A stretch of DNA of 64,000 nucleotides from Pterobdella sp. o SKG-2022 (lineage: Eukaryota > Annelida > Clitellata > Hirudinida > Piscicolidae): assembly GCA_964035795.1 (NCBI GenBank), contig OZ038326.1, forward strand, positions 4,342,889-4,406,888. Direction: 5' to 3'. A model generated the notes under the pieces. That model was not told the DNA's origin, did no database searches, and saw only the letters and a list, made by a program, of their open reading frames with translations. This document shows, piece after piece, positions 24,201-35,000 of the stretch. The first letter of the stretch is position 1; the number at the start of each line of letters is the position of its first letter. The translations under genes were made by a program, and so were the position numbers.

Positions 24201-24480
24201 CTCCCTCCTCACCAACGCTTCACACAACTCCATACTCTTCCCATTTAATGAACCAATATTATAACTACCAAAAGAAAAAGACCTCCCAAAAGAACAAGAA
24301 GAAAAAGAAGAAAGCCCAGGAATGCTAATCACCCTCTGTCCATTCAAGAGCTGCTGGGGACTGAAGGCCATTGCTTTATTTTGTATATTCATGGAAAATT
24401 TTGTGGAGCAAAAAAGTGCTCGATGGAGCATCCCCTTGATTCCACTTCATAGTACATGTTTCATGACTTCAAATAACCAA
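21247..24480 (-). mobile_element. Broken non-LTR retrotransposon with endonuclease, reverse transcriptase and inserted PHD-type zinc finger
   Basis: Minus-strand order: endonuclease start (GSYNIGSLNGKSMEL near 24270), endonuclease core (VRIVCAYAPQCGRSM near 23960, CLGDFNGHIG near 23865), a linker, then reverse transcriptase (QLGFMPGKSTVDAIFIL near 22615, FVDLEKAFDRVPRKV near 22510, LLYADDLVLM near 22240). A zinc finger at 21940-22074 has spacing Cx2C...Cx2C-x4-H-x2-C-x15-Cx2C. The C-terminal block RWLGHVVKKEDDDCVKQAW lies near 21510. It ends in an (ATG)n tail at 21247-21272. It is not functional: the segments lie in different frames, a TAG near 22760 replaces the Trp expected after MPRD, and VHQGSVLSP reads VHQESVLSP. 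The domain order fits a CR1/L2-like non-LTR element, but the clade is unproven. It separates GS-like copies 2 and 3. Confidence 0.9.
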
Positions 24481-24657
24481 ATAAGATTGCAGCAAAATGA
24501 ATTTTGTTTATTTACAAACAATTCATTTTATATCTGCAAGTCATGTTTAATATAATGAGAAAATTGAAAAGTGACAGAAATCAAACTCTATCACGATATC
24601 GTGAACTCGCAATACAATTACAGAATGAAAATTCCTATGCTTGAACCTTTAAGTACA

Positions 24658-26511
24658 TTAGATTAAATCGAGATACATTTCGTATTCTTTTTTCCACAGC
24701 TCTTCTGAATTAAGTATGTTGAGTTTATCAACTTCAGATTTTTGTTTCAATTGGATAAACCAACTCACTAGTTCTTTACCTAAACTTTCTTTTAGAACCT
24801 CGTCTTTTTCTAATTCGTTGAGAGCTTCTTCTAACGTATATGGAAAAATATTTTCATCGTTTGGATTAGGAAGCTTATTTAAAAAAGTTAACGCGTCAAT
24901 TTTTTCGTCAGATTTATCAGGAAGTGAAAGTTTTTTGATGACACCGTCAAGTCCGGCTGCTAGAGTCGCAGCAGTAGCTAAATAGGGGTTGCAAGCTGAC
25001 GATGGTACTCGATTTTCAATATAAGTTGACTTTTCATCATCAGATTTGACTCTGAATGTGACTAATCGTGTGTCTAAAGACCAATTAATTTTGTGGGGAG
25101 TTATAAAAGTGTGCAATCTTTTGTAACAATTGAAAGTAGGACAACAAAAAGCCAACAGTGCTTTGGCATGCTTCATCAGTCCAGCGATGAAGTGCTTCAT
25201 CAAACTGGACATATTATCCGCATCATCAGCATCGTAAAAAGCGTTTATACGTTTTCCATTAGGATCGGAACGCCACATTGAAAAGTTCAAATGGAAACCA
25301 CTCGAAGAAAGATCTCGAAGTTGCGGCATAAAAGTAGCTAAATATCCCATTGAATTGCTTATTTCCTTGATGGCTTGTTTGATGGCGGTGGCGTTATCTG
25401 CGCCTTTGATTCCAAATTCTGGTTCCATCACCAGTTCAAATTGCCCTTCTCCATGTTCTACTCTCAATGCTGATAAATCTAGACCAGCTTTTCTGCAGTA
25501 GGTTTCAATAGTGTACAAATAATCTTCGAACTTTGCATGGATTATAGAAATGCCTAAATCTTTCCTTTTGAAAACGGGTTTCAATGTGTCTTTTTCTAGA
25601 AGAACAAACTCGATTTCAAAAGCAGACATCAATTCTAAATTTATTTCGTTCAATTTATCCAGTTGTTTTCTTAGAGCGAATCTCGGACAAGCCTCCATCA
25701 TTTGGTTCCCGAGTTTCAATGGCCATTTGACTTCACAGTATATTTCTCCAACAAGCCATTTATCTATAATGAGTTACATAGTTAAATTTTTTTTAACGAA
25801 TTTTGAAATTTCTCCAACTTACCGAATTTATTTTTATCAATCTTCATGTTGGCCAGTTCAACCCACGTGCAGGTATGGAGGGTTCCTTTACAAGGCACAA
25901 TGGTTGTGTTCACCATGAGTTTATTTTCAAACCCAGAAGGTATATTTAATTTCTCTTCGACGTCATAGTTCAAAATCCCTTATAAAATTGTTTATCATAA
26001 TTTCAATATTTTTTTGTTATATAGATTTTTACTTTTTATTTATAAATCTTCCAGGGCTTTTGGACTGTTCCACAGTGCGTTTTCGCAACATTAATTTTAT
26101 AGCAAGCTCTATCAACTACAATGAAAAACGCTCTATAAATTCCGCCTTATATAAAATTTCATAGAAAAAACTCTTAAATAGTATTAAAATCTGATATCAA
26201 AAGCTAAATACCAAACGTATTAGTAATTTCATTTTTAAAAAACCTCTAGTTGTTTACAATAAGATAACAATTTGACCCAATTTATTAGCATTGAGTTGAT
26301 AGCATTGAAAAATTTAAGCTTATCCTCGTCATCTATACCCACCTCTACAATAGCTAAATCCTTTCAGATTTCTTTCAAGATACCTGCGTGGAACGACATT
26401 TGTCCTCAAAACTCCATTCAAATCTGATAATGTGAGTCTGACATAATCGAATTGTTGACCATTCATCTTCTCCAGATCGTACAGCTCTTTGGTATCAAAT
26501 GATATATCCAT
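24658..26511 (-). CDS. Class I glutamine-synthetase-type protein (lengsin/PuuA-like), copy 3
   Basis: Exons in transcript order: 26343-26511, 25823-25978 and 24658-25763, giving 476 residues. Exon 2 is one codon shorter than in copies 1 and 2, and phases are kept. The first part of exon 3 (RKQLDKLNEINLELMS, then KDLGISIIHAKFEDYL) matches copy 4 and not copies 1/2. The middle (LSALRVEHGEGQFELVMEPE) is almost identical in all four copies. The tail near residues 393-410 (DEKIDALTFLNKLPNPNDEN) follows the copy 1/2 type. It is therefore a mosaic. The E-x-E pair, GQFEL, HLNFSMW and NPYLATAA are intact. Intron 2 differs from that of copy 4 at only two of 59 positions. Function as for the other copies: an ATP-dependent amide-forming enzyme or a non-catalytic relative. 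Confidence 0.92.
26064..26100 (+). repeat. Dispersed short repeat, copy related to the SINE body
   Basis: CTGTTCCACAGTGCGTTTTC followed by GCAACATTAATTTTA matches the body of the SINE-like element at 20600-20743 and the copy at 27121-27163. No tRNA-like head precedes it. Confidence 0.55.
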
Positions 26512-27120
26512 TTTTGAATGCCCTCTTACTTATATAAAAATCTTCAATTTATTGTCTAGATAATTTCATAATAAAGCTTTTTTTATTTTTTTCTGAACTT
26601 TTAATCTTTATGATTTACGCGTTTGTCAAGCTTTTCTGTTAATAAAAATTATAGATACAACCCAAGTAAACAATTTCAATTAGTTTATTCTTTATTTACA
26701 ACAACATTAGCTAAATATTTTGAGTTATTTGTATATGATCGCTCAATACAAAGATTCGATTATATCGACTAGATATAGAATATAATTAAATTTTGTATAC
26801 TTTCCCATTTACTAACATTTTTCGCTTAAAAATCCATTAAATAGTAGTTTAACGATAAATTTGATAGAATAAATTAGCTTAAGCTCAATTCAATTCAACT
26901 CATTCAACCGTATTATAGCTATTTCAATCTAGCAACTTTCATTCAACATTTCAATGTGAATTAGACAAAGCATATTGGGTTTAAAGCCAATTTTCTTTTT
27001 TGAGCATAAATACGAACAGTCTTCAATTGTGTTTTAAAAAATTCACGTGCAAGTTAAAAAATATCATAGCGTGTGAAAAAATTAAAATTTATCAGCCCAT
27101 ATGTCATATCGCTCTAGGCA

Positions 27121-27163
27121 GTTGTTAAAAATTGAATTTTTGCAAAACACACTGCCGAACAGC
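27121..27163 (-). repeat. Dispersed short repeat, copy related to the SINE body
   Basis: The minus strand reads CTGTTCGGCAGTGTGTTTTG followed by CAAAAATTCAATTTTTAAC, aligning with 26064-26100 and with the body of 20600-20743. Confidence 0.55.
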
Positions 27164-27241
27164 TCAACACAAAACTTGCATCTTAGGTGCATTGAATAGT
27201 ACCCATAAGCCTAGTCAAGCTTTTCTATAGTTTATTTTTCT

Positions 27242-27350
27242 AGCGATGAAACCTGAATCAGCAGTTTCATGAAAAACGTTTATACGTTTCCAATTAGAAA
27301 AGGATCTCAGTAAAATAAGAATCAAATGATGAAAGATGACATATTTCAAG
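27242..27350 (-). pseudogene. Relic of a GS-like exon 3 fragment
   Basis: Blocks of the plus-strand sequence align with the middle of GS-like exon 3: AGCGATGAA, AAAAACGTTTATACG, CCAATTAGAA, then a decayed stretch ending AATCAAATG. In the intact genes these cover the HFIAGL...KRINAFYDADD...SGFHLNFSLWRSD region. Many deletions and substitutions remove any frame. It is probably what remains of a fifth copy of the tandem array. Confidence 0.6.
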
Positions 27351-27833
27351 TCACAGCCAAGGGATCTGTCCCTCAAGAGTTGCTAATGCTTAATTTTTGT
27401 GTAATTTTGTAGCGAGTGATTTTTTGGAGTGTGTTCTATTTAGTTTTATTTTAGCTTTTATATCTAAGTTCTGCTAGTAGATGGTTGGCTTTTATCCGAG
27501 GTCAGAGGTGTTAATAAGGACTGGACAGTGATTGAAAGAAGTTGTCAAGAAATGATACGTGGCTGTTCCAAATTCTTCCAAGTTTTTTCCCAATTTTCAC
27601 TTTTTTAAGGTTTCTGTAGAGATTTCCAATATTTGGATATATTTTATCTGAGTGTCAAGACCCAAGAAGAAAGAGTTAGTTTCTGAAGTTGATTTCTAAT
27701 TTAGAAAGACAACAGCCTCGACATGACTTAATGCTGAAAAACTTGATATAAAAGAAAATTAATTCTTTTTATATTAAGTTGAAATTTTAAAAATCTTTTT
27801 ATTTTGAAAAAATCCTTGGTTTAACAACTTTTA

Positions 27834-27880
27834 TTTAAACTAAGCTTTTCGAAACAGTCGTTTCCTCATCAGTTTATGAG
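27834..27880 (-). repeat. Short repeat with hammerhead-ribozyme-like core, copy 1
   Basis: The minus strand reads TAAAC-TGATGAG, a perfect hairpin GAAAC-GACT-GTTTC, then GAAA, AAGCTTA and GTTTA. This gives the CTGATGA and GAAA core strands, a 5-bp stem II, a palindromic AAGCTT in the place of stem III and complementary TAAAC/GTTTA in the place of stem I. The cytosine of CTGATGA overlaps the stem I pairing, so one base seems lost. The following block TTAAACCAAG...TTTTTTCA is shared with 49064-49117. Confidence 0.5.
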
Positions 27881-28817
27881 CCTAAGTGCTAATTTTAAAT
27901 GAGAGCTTTTAATATTCAGAACAAATTTTTATAGCTTAGAAAAGTGATAAATACATTCAAAAGATTCTTAACTAGATCAGAAAGAGTTCATTATCGAGTT
28001 TAGAAAAGATCAAAGATATGAGTGCGAATATATCTGAATAACCAGCAAAAATAAAGCCCTTAGTCATGCTGCTAAAACAGTCACAATTGTCTCTTTAATT
28101 TTTATTTTGACTTTGATTATGTATTTATCTTCATTCAAAAATTTATTTTTTTCATTAAAGATTAATTTTTGATTTTTCTTCATAATAACAAAAACATAAA
28201 TGGAACAAGTTTTCGTTTGTAGTAAGTACTTAAGTAAAAACGGTAAAAAATTAAATCAATTCAGAAAGCGGAAGATATCAGACAAAATAGTAAAAAAGTA
28301 ACTATTAAAAACAATTGAGAAATATTTCATATTTCCATAATTACACAGTTGACGACCGATGAGTGGCTTAGAAATAGGCAAGATAAAATATAGACCGGTC
28401 TTCAAACATTTATTAAACGATAAAATGTAGGTCAAATGTAAAAAAATGATCATAGAAATTATGCATTTTATTCAAAATCTTTAAAACATGAAACAGTATC
28501 GTTAAGGAAAGCTTGTTGAGAGCTAATAGCCTAAATAAAAGTTTAGGGGAAAACACGAATTAGCAAAATGTCTCTGCTTGACATGTTTTCACAAAAAATT
28601 AATTTTAAAAGAGCTAAATAAGAAAATATCAACATTTTAACTGTATAGATAAGTATATAAGTAGAAACAGAGTTAAAATAATATTTTCAAACGACAAACT
28701 ACTAAAGTATATATTATACAAAAATTTAGAGTTTAGTAGTCTATTATTGAAGCTGAGACTAATGACTTTAAAGATAGAGTGGGCAAAAAAATTTCTATAC
28801 TTGGGCCTTCAAGTACA

Positions 28818-30593
28818 TTAAATTAATTCTAGATAAAATTCGTATTCTTTTTTCCACAGCTCTTCTGAATCAAGCATTTTGAGTTTATCAACTTCAGATT
28901 TTTGTTTCAATTGGATAAACCAACTCACTAATTCTTTACCTAAACTTTCTTTTAGAACCTCGTCTTTTTCTAATTCGTTGAGAGCTTCTTCTAACGAATA
29001 TGGAAAAATATTTTCATCGTTTGGATAAATAGTTTTATCCGAAAAGATTGACGGAATAGAGTATTTATCAGGAAGGGGAAGCTTGTGAATGACACCGTCA
29101 AGTCCAGCTGCGATAGTTGCAGCAGTAGCTAAATAGGGGTTGCAAGCTGACGATGGTACTCGATTTTCAATATAAGTTGACTTTTCATCATCAGATTTGA
29201 CTCTGAATGTGACTAATCGTGTGTCTAAAGACCAATTAATTTTGTGGGGAGTTATAAAAGTGTGCAATCTTTTGTAACAATTGAAAGTAGGACAACAAAA
29301 AGCCAACAGTGCATTGGCATGCTTCATCAGTCCAGCGATGAAGTGCTTCATTAAACTGGACATATTATCCGCATCATCAGCATCGTAAAAAGCGTTTATA
29401 CGTTTTCCATTAGAATCAGAACGCCACAGTGAAAAGTTTAAATGGAAACCACTTGAAGAAAGATCTCGAAGCTGTGGCATAAAAGTAGCTAAATATCCCA
29501 TTGAATTGCTTATTTCCTTGATGGCTTGTTTGATGGCGGTGGCGTTATCTGCGCCTTTGATTCCAAATTCTGGTTCCATCACCAGTTCAAATTGCCCTTC
29601 TCCATGTTCTACTCTCAATGCTGATAAATCTAGACCAGCTTTTCTGCAGTACGTTTCAATAGTGTACAAATAATCTTCGAACTTTGCATGGATTATAGAA
29701 ATGCCTAAATCTTTCCTTTTGAAAACGGGTTTCAATGTGTCTTTTTCTAGAAGAACAAACTCGATTTCAAAAGTGGACATCAATTCTAAATTTATTTCGT
29801 TCAATTTATCCAGTTGTTTTCTTAGACCGAACCTCGGACAAGCCTCCATCATTTGGTTCCCGAGTTTCAATGGCCATTTGACTTCACAGTATATTTCTCC
29901 AACAAGCCATTTATCTGTAATGAGTTACATAGTTAAATTTTTTTTAACGAATTTTGAAATTTCTCCAGCTTACCGAATTTATTTTTATCAATCTTCATGT
30001 TGGCCAGTTCAACCCACGTGCAGGTATGGAGAGTTCCTTTACAAGGCACAATGGTTGTGTTCACCATGAGTTTATTTTCGAACCCGGCAGGCTTATTCAT
30101 ATTCGATGTGATGTCATAATTCAAAATTCCTTATGAAAGTATTAGTTCGAATTTTAGTTTCGGTTTTTTGTATAGAGATAAACCTCTTACTAAAAATCTT
30201 CCAATGCTTTCACAAAGAAAAATCTAAAGTAATTTTATCAAATAAAATTATATGCAAATAACAGAACCACAAAAAAAAACTTTTCCAATAAAAAGTTCAT
30301 TGTTCTTCCATTATTTTGTAACAATGATAAAATTTGTATAAATGAGTTGTAACCACAGTGGTAGTTGGATTAAAAAATATGATTACTTATATTATCACAA
30401 ACACTTCTAATTTTCTACATATACCTCTGAAACCGTTATATCCTTTGAGATTTCTTTCCAAATATCTGCGTGGAACGACATTAGTCCTCAAGACTCCATT
30501 CAAATCGGATGATGTGAGTCTGACATAATCAAATTGTCGACCATTCTTTTTCTCCATGTCGTACAGCTCTTTGACATCAAATGTTATATCCAT
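28818..30593 (-). CDS. Class I glutamine-synthetase-type protein (lengsin/PuuA-like), copy 4
   Basis: Exons in transcript order: 30425-30593, 29974-30129 and 28818-29914, giving 473 residues. An in-frame ATG six codons upstream (30609-30611) would add MKVYER; I chose MDITFD because it aligns with the starts of copies 2 and 3. Exon 2, intron 2 and the first part of exon 3 are close to copy 3. A local patch near residues 393-406 (KYSIPSIFSDKTIY) replaces the KFEEKIDASTFLNNLPN-type sequence of the other copies and is three residues shorter. The E-x-E pair, GQFEL, HLNFSLW and NPYLATAA are intact. It is the most upstream member of the array. Function as for the other copies. Confidence 0.92.
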
Positions 30594-32025
30594 TCTTTCA
30601 TACACCTTCAATTTTTCAAAGCCATTTTTATCAAGTAAAATACTTCAATTGAATGATTTCAATTAATTTTTAAAAAGTTTTTATGAATAATAACTTTTAT
30701 AAATCCTTGATTTCTTCAAAAGTACCTATCGAAACCTATCACGTTTTTATTTGATACGATGATTTCAACAAATTTCTTAATTTATTTTATTTTACACTAG
30801 CAATGTTGATAGCTAATTTTATATTTTTTAGTTTATTAAACTTTTAACTTTATATTATACAGACAATTTCTGACTCAGTCGGACCTGATGCTGATTTTAT
30901 TGAATAGTTTTTACAATATGATTCTACACTTCCCTAATAGCGCACTTTATACATCTTTTATGCTTATAATTCTATCATTTTCGCCCACAACATGCATACT
31001 ATTTTTAACTAATAAGAAAAATTCACTATCTTTTTTGATATATTTAGTCTACATCGACATAAAAAATTACTCATCACAAAACCGTACTAATCATTGTCTA
31101 CCCATTTATTATGTCTTCCAATCATCATTTAGGAGAACATTTAGCTAATAAATATTCATGTCTGGAATCCTTTTTGAAAGAACTAAACTTGAATGTGATT
31201 CTTTTGTGCTATATTTAATACCAGTTTCATATGCTCTGATGTTAATTAGAGGTTTTCTTTCTCAACCTTTTTTACTTTTTGTTTTTAGCTATTTTCAAAC
31301 TAATATTCGATATTGAATTTTAATAGCTTTTACTCGCCACAATCGACGTGACTAAAACATCATGATTTATTCGGTAAAATTATAGGAAAAATGAAAGTAA
31401 TTCATGGGTCAGATAATATGAATTATTTATTTTAAATAGTGAATATTAAAATAAAAGTAGCGAAACAGCAAAAAACAAAAACTTTTAAAAATGTTCTCAA
31501 TGAATGTGTGATAATGGAAAAATCAACAAAGAGTAACAATAAAAAAGAAATATTCTGTCTGAAATTAAAAATGGAAATGTTTATTTATACAAAGTTTCAT
31601 CCGATGCGTTCAATAATGTTGCCACATAACAAAGACAAGCATATAACATGGTTTATAAAAAAAGGAGTGGCGATTTTTTTACATCTTTTCGACCTTTTTA
31701 GTTGACGTTTTTTATTTCGACGTCAAAAAGATGTTTTGGTTTCATTCCACCAAGTTGAAACACTTGATTGGAACAATGAAGTATAAGCTTGAAAACGTTC
31801 AAAGGCCTTTTTTCATGTTTTTACTGAGTTTCTGTTCATTGAGCGTGAGTAGTTTGTGTGGTTAAAAACTGACGTAAGTTTTTTTGTACCAGTTTTTTAT
31901 TTTCAAAGAAATTAAAATAAGTATAAATTTTTTTATATCATGTAAGATTTTCATGAATTAAATATTTTGAAATAAATGTTTAAAAAAAAATTCGATTCCA
32001 AACTCGTGTTTAGCTCAATCACAGT
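30594..32025. other. Divergent promoter region between the GS-like array and MOCS3, no gene seen
   Basis: GS-like copy 4 is transcribed leftward and MOCS3 rightward, so this 1.4-kb stretch should hold both promoters. Open frames here are lysine- or hydrophobic-rich and lack family motifs. Confidence 0.6.
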
Positions 32026-32033
32026 TATATAAG
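32026..32033 (+). promoter_or_regulatory. MOCS3: TATA-like box of MOCS3 gene
   Basis: TATATAAG lies 33 bases before the MOCS3 start codon at 32066. If used, the 5' leader would be only a few bases long, so either the leader is very short or the match is by chance. Confidence 0.35.
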
Positions 32034-32065
32034 CCGAAAGCATTGAAAAAATTTTATTGTAAAAT

Positions 32066-35000
32066 ATGGATGAATTGAAACTTAAAATCAAAGCTAAAAA
32101 ACAAGAACTTTATGAACTTGAAGAACAGCTAAAAAATTTGGAGGTAAATTAAAATTGTTCAGATTAACAATTTTTTTTCATCAAACTACTCAAATTATAA
32201 ATACTATTCAAATGACAGAATTCAAAAAATGAAAAAAAAGTGGATGAAAAAACAAGCCGAGGTTAGAAATAAAAATTACTTGGTTTTTAAATTTTATTAG
32301 ATGGATTGAATCTTGAAAAATACAATGTGTAGAGTAAGTTTGAGGTAAATTTTTTAAAAGTTTTTTTCAAATAAAATTTTTCTCTAAATCAAATTTCAGT
32401 TAAAATTCGTTTTCCTGAAAAACTGAATACATTTTTTAAGCTTTTATAGAAAATAACTCGAATATAGTTATTCATATATGCTCAAGCTAACATCTTTTAC
32501 ATCTCATAAATGAATGGGTAAACTTCACTTGATAATGTAAGTTTAACTTACAAAAAGCTTTATGTTATTGAGTCAATGATATTTTAATTTGAATTTCTAC
32601 AGATGAATATGTTGGAGGCCTGACAAATGATGAAATCATGAGGTACTCGAGACAATTGATTTTACCACAAATCTCAGTTGAAGGTTAGCAGTGTTTCTAT
32701 TATTTATTATTATCTCTATAGCTCATTTTTATGGGGTTAGATGTTTATGTATTTAATATATTTTGTGTAATCAATGCTACTTTAGATAGTATTTAATTGT
32801 TCAACTGAAACCCAACCTAGGGTCCACTTACCATATTTAGTTATTTATGATATTTAAAGAATGTTATCTTTGTTATTTTCAAATTTATTAAACAATCATT
32901 CCTATATGTTATAGCTTCAAAATTTCAATTCACTTTATACAAAGGCCAGATAGCTTTAAAAAATGCCAAAGTGTTGGTAGTGGGTTGTGGAGGACTGGGA
33001 TGCCCTGTGTCGATCTATCTCTCTGCAGCTGGAGTCGGTTAGGTTATTTTATTAGTTTTAATCATATTTATTGGGGTATTTGTCTCAATTTTTTTCCATT
33101 GTTTGGTAGTATTGAATTTATTCTAGGTGGCTATTTAGGTATCCTTATTCCTTCTTTTGACAATCCTATTTTAGACATCTCACTAAAAATAATTTATTTA
33201 TTATTTAGTGTCACAGTGTATTTTTACTCAGAAAAAAGTGAAGATTAAACTGTTATTAAAATCTTCACTATTATAATTTGTTCCATCCATGAAATTCAGT
33301 GTTATTTCATACGTTTTCATAAGTTTAATAACAGTCACTAACATTTAGGTGTTTATGCAGCACAAATAGTTATCATGTCATCATTATTTTTAGTGTTTTT
33401 ACGTTGCTATATATGTTTTATTTCTGAAGCAGGGTTCAATCTAAATAGTAAAACTCAAAAATATCTCTTATAGGCACAATTGGCTTGGTGGATTATGACA
33501 CTGTTGAAGTCAACAATCTCCACAGGTATAACAACAATGCTATTAATATTATTAGTATTATTATTATCATTTATTATTTATATTTTTTTTAATTTCATCA
33601 TAATTCACATCAAAATAATATTTGAAAATCAATATAAAATAATATCTAAGAGTTTTCCAAATCTAATTACTATCGTTACTCGTTTAACATTTTTTGTCTC
33701 ATTACACGAAGTTAAATCTATGCAAGTTCACCAACAGAATGTAAAAAATATTCTCTTATCAATAATAAATAGACCAGCTCATGGGACACGTACAGCAGTA
33801 TAGTCTATTATCATTATATATGCATCTTACTCTATATTCCTTCAGACAAGTGGCTCATGACACTGAAAAACTAGGTCAAAACAAATGCCAATCACTGGCT
33901 TCTGCCTGCCAAAGGTCAGTGATTTAGATTCATATTAACACGTGGAATAGTTTTCTTAAACATAAATATGCAACTTCTTGAAAGAGGTCATTTTGAGTGA
34001 TAAAATAGATGGCTCATTTTTGCATTGCTTGAGTGTGAACAGCAGTAGTTTTATATGGATAATAAATTATAAATAGTTATTTTAATTATTATTTTAATTT
34101 ATTATTGTTTCTAATTTTTATTTTTTTTTTCATTATTATTCACTATCGTCATAATTGCTTGCAGGCTGAATCCACACACCCATTTCCGCCAACACCACGT
34201 GCTTTTGGATTCATCCAACGCCCTGGACATCATTAAATTATATTCTTCCATTATTAGAATTATATGAATATTATTGAAGGTACTAGGAATATTCAATTAG
34301 TTATTCATATAATTGTATTTAAATAATAATATTAATTAGTATGTATACCAGAAGAATTCTATCGTTTTAAAAATTTAAATAAATTGGGAACTTAGATAAA
34401 CCTTAAAGATTTCTAAATTATTTTAAGTATCATTTATTATGTTGTGTCTTATTCATTTGGCTTTAATTTTCCATCTCAATCATTATGATCAAGTTTTCAA
34501 TGCATTATTCTCCTTGATTGATTGAAACGTATGACATTGTTGTCGATGCTACAGACAATGTTCCTACAAGGTTATTTTATGATAATACAGATAAAAAAAA
34601 ATAATTCGAATTTTAATAATAATAATCTTGTTGAAAATAATCTTATTTTTAAAAACTATTTGGATCAAATGCTTATTAACTGAATAATAATACGAAGCTT
34701 TTCGTAGGTTGAGCTCACACTTATTTTTCGTTAACAAAATTTTTCAATTATTTTAATACTCACTTTATGTTAATACTAATATTTGAATTCTTCGATTATA
34801 ATACATATCACATTATAATACTAGCATAATACTAATATCACTAAAAAATTCTTATCATAAAATTCTATACAAAGGTTCACACATTTATACTAATACATTA
34901 CGAACTTTTATAGTGCTATATTCCACTACTATAATCAAAAGAATCACAATTATCACCATAGACATGTTACCAGGGCTATTAGTAATGTATTTAAATGACT

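Larger units (their letters stand above)
26512..28817. other. Spacer between GS-like copies 3 and 4 with gene relic and repeats
   Basis: No intact gene. It contains two short repeat copies (26064-26100 lies just inside intron 1 of copy 3; 27121-27163), a decayed GS-like fragment (27242-27350) and a hammerhead-like repeat (27834-27880). The remainder is A+T-rich. Confidence 0.55.

Noticed and set aside
31439..31705. 88-codon Lys-rich open frame upstream of MOCS3
   Set aside because: Composition matches A-rich random translation; no conserved motif and it begins at a non-ATG codon.
33480..33803. 107-codon open frame overlapping MOCS3 exon 5
   Set aside because: It is exon 5 read in another frame and run on into the intron; its tail is low-complexity Ile/Leu-rich.
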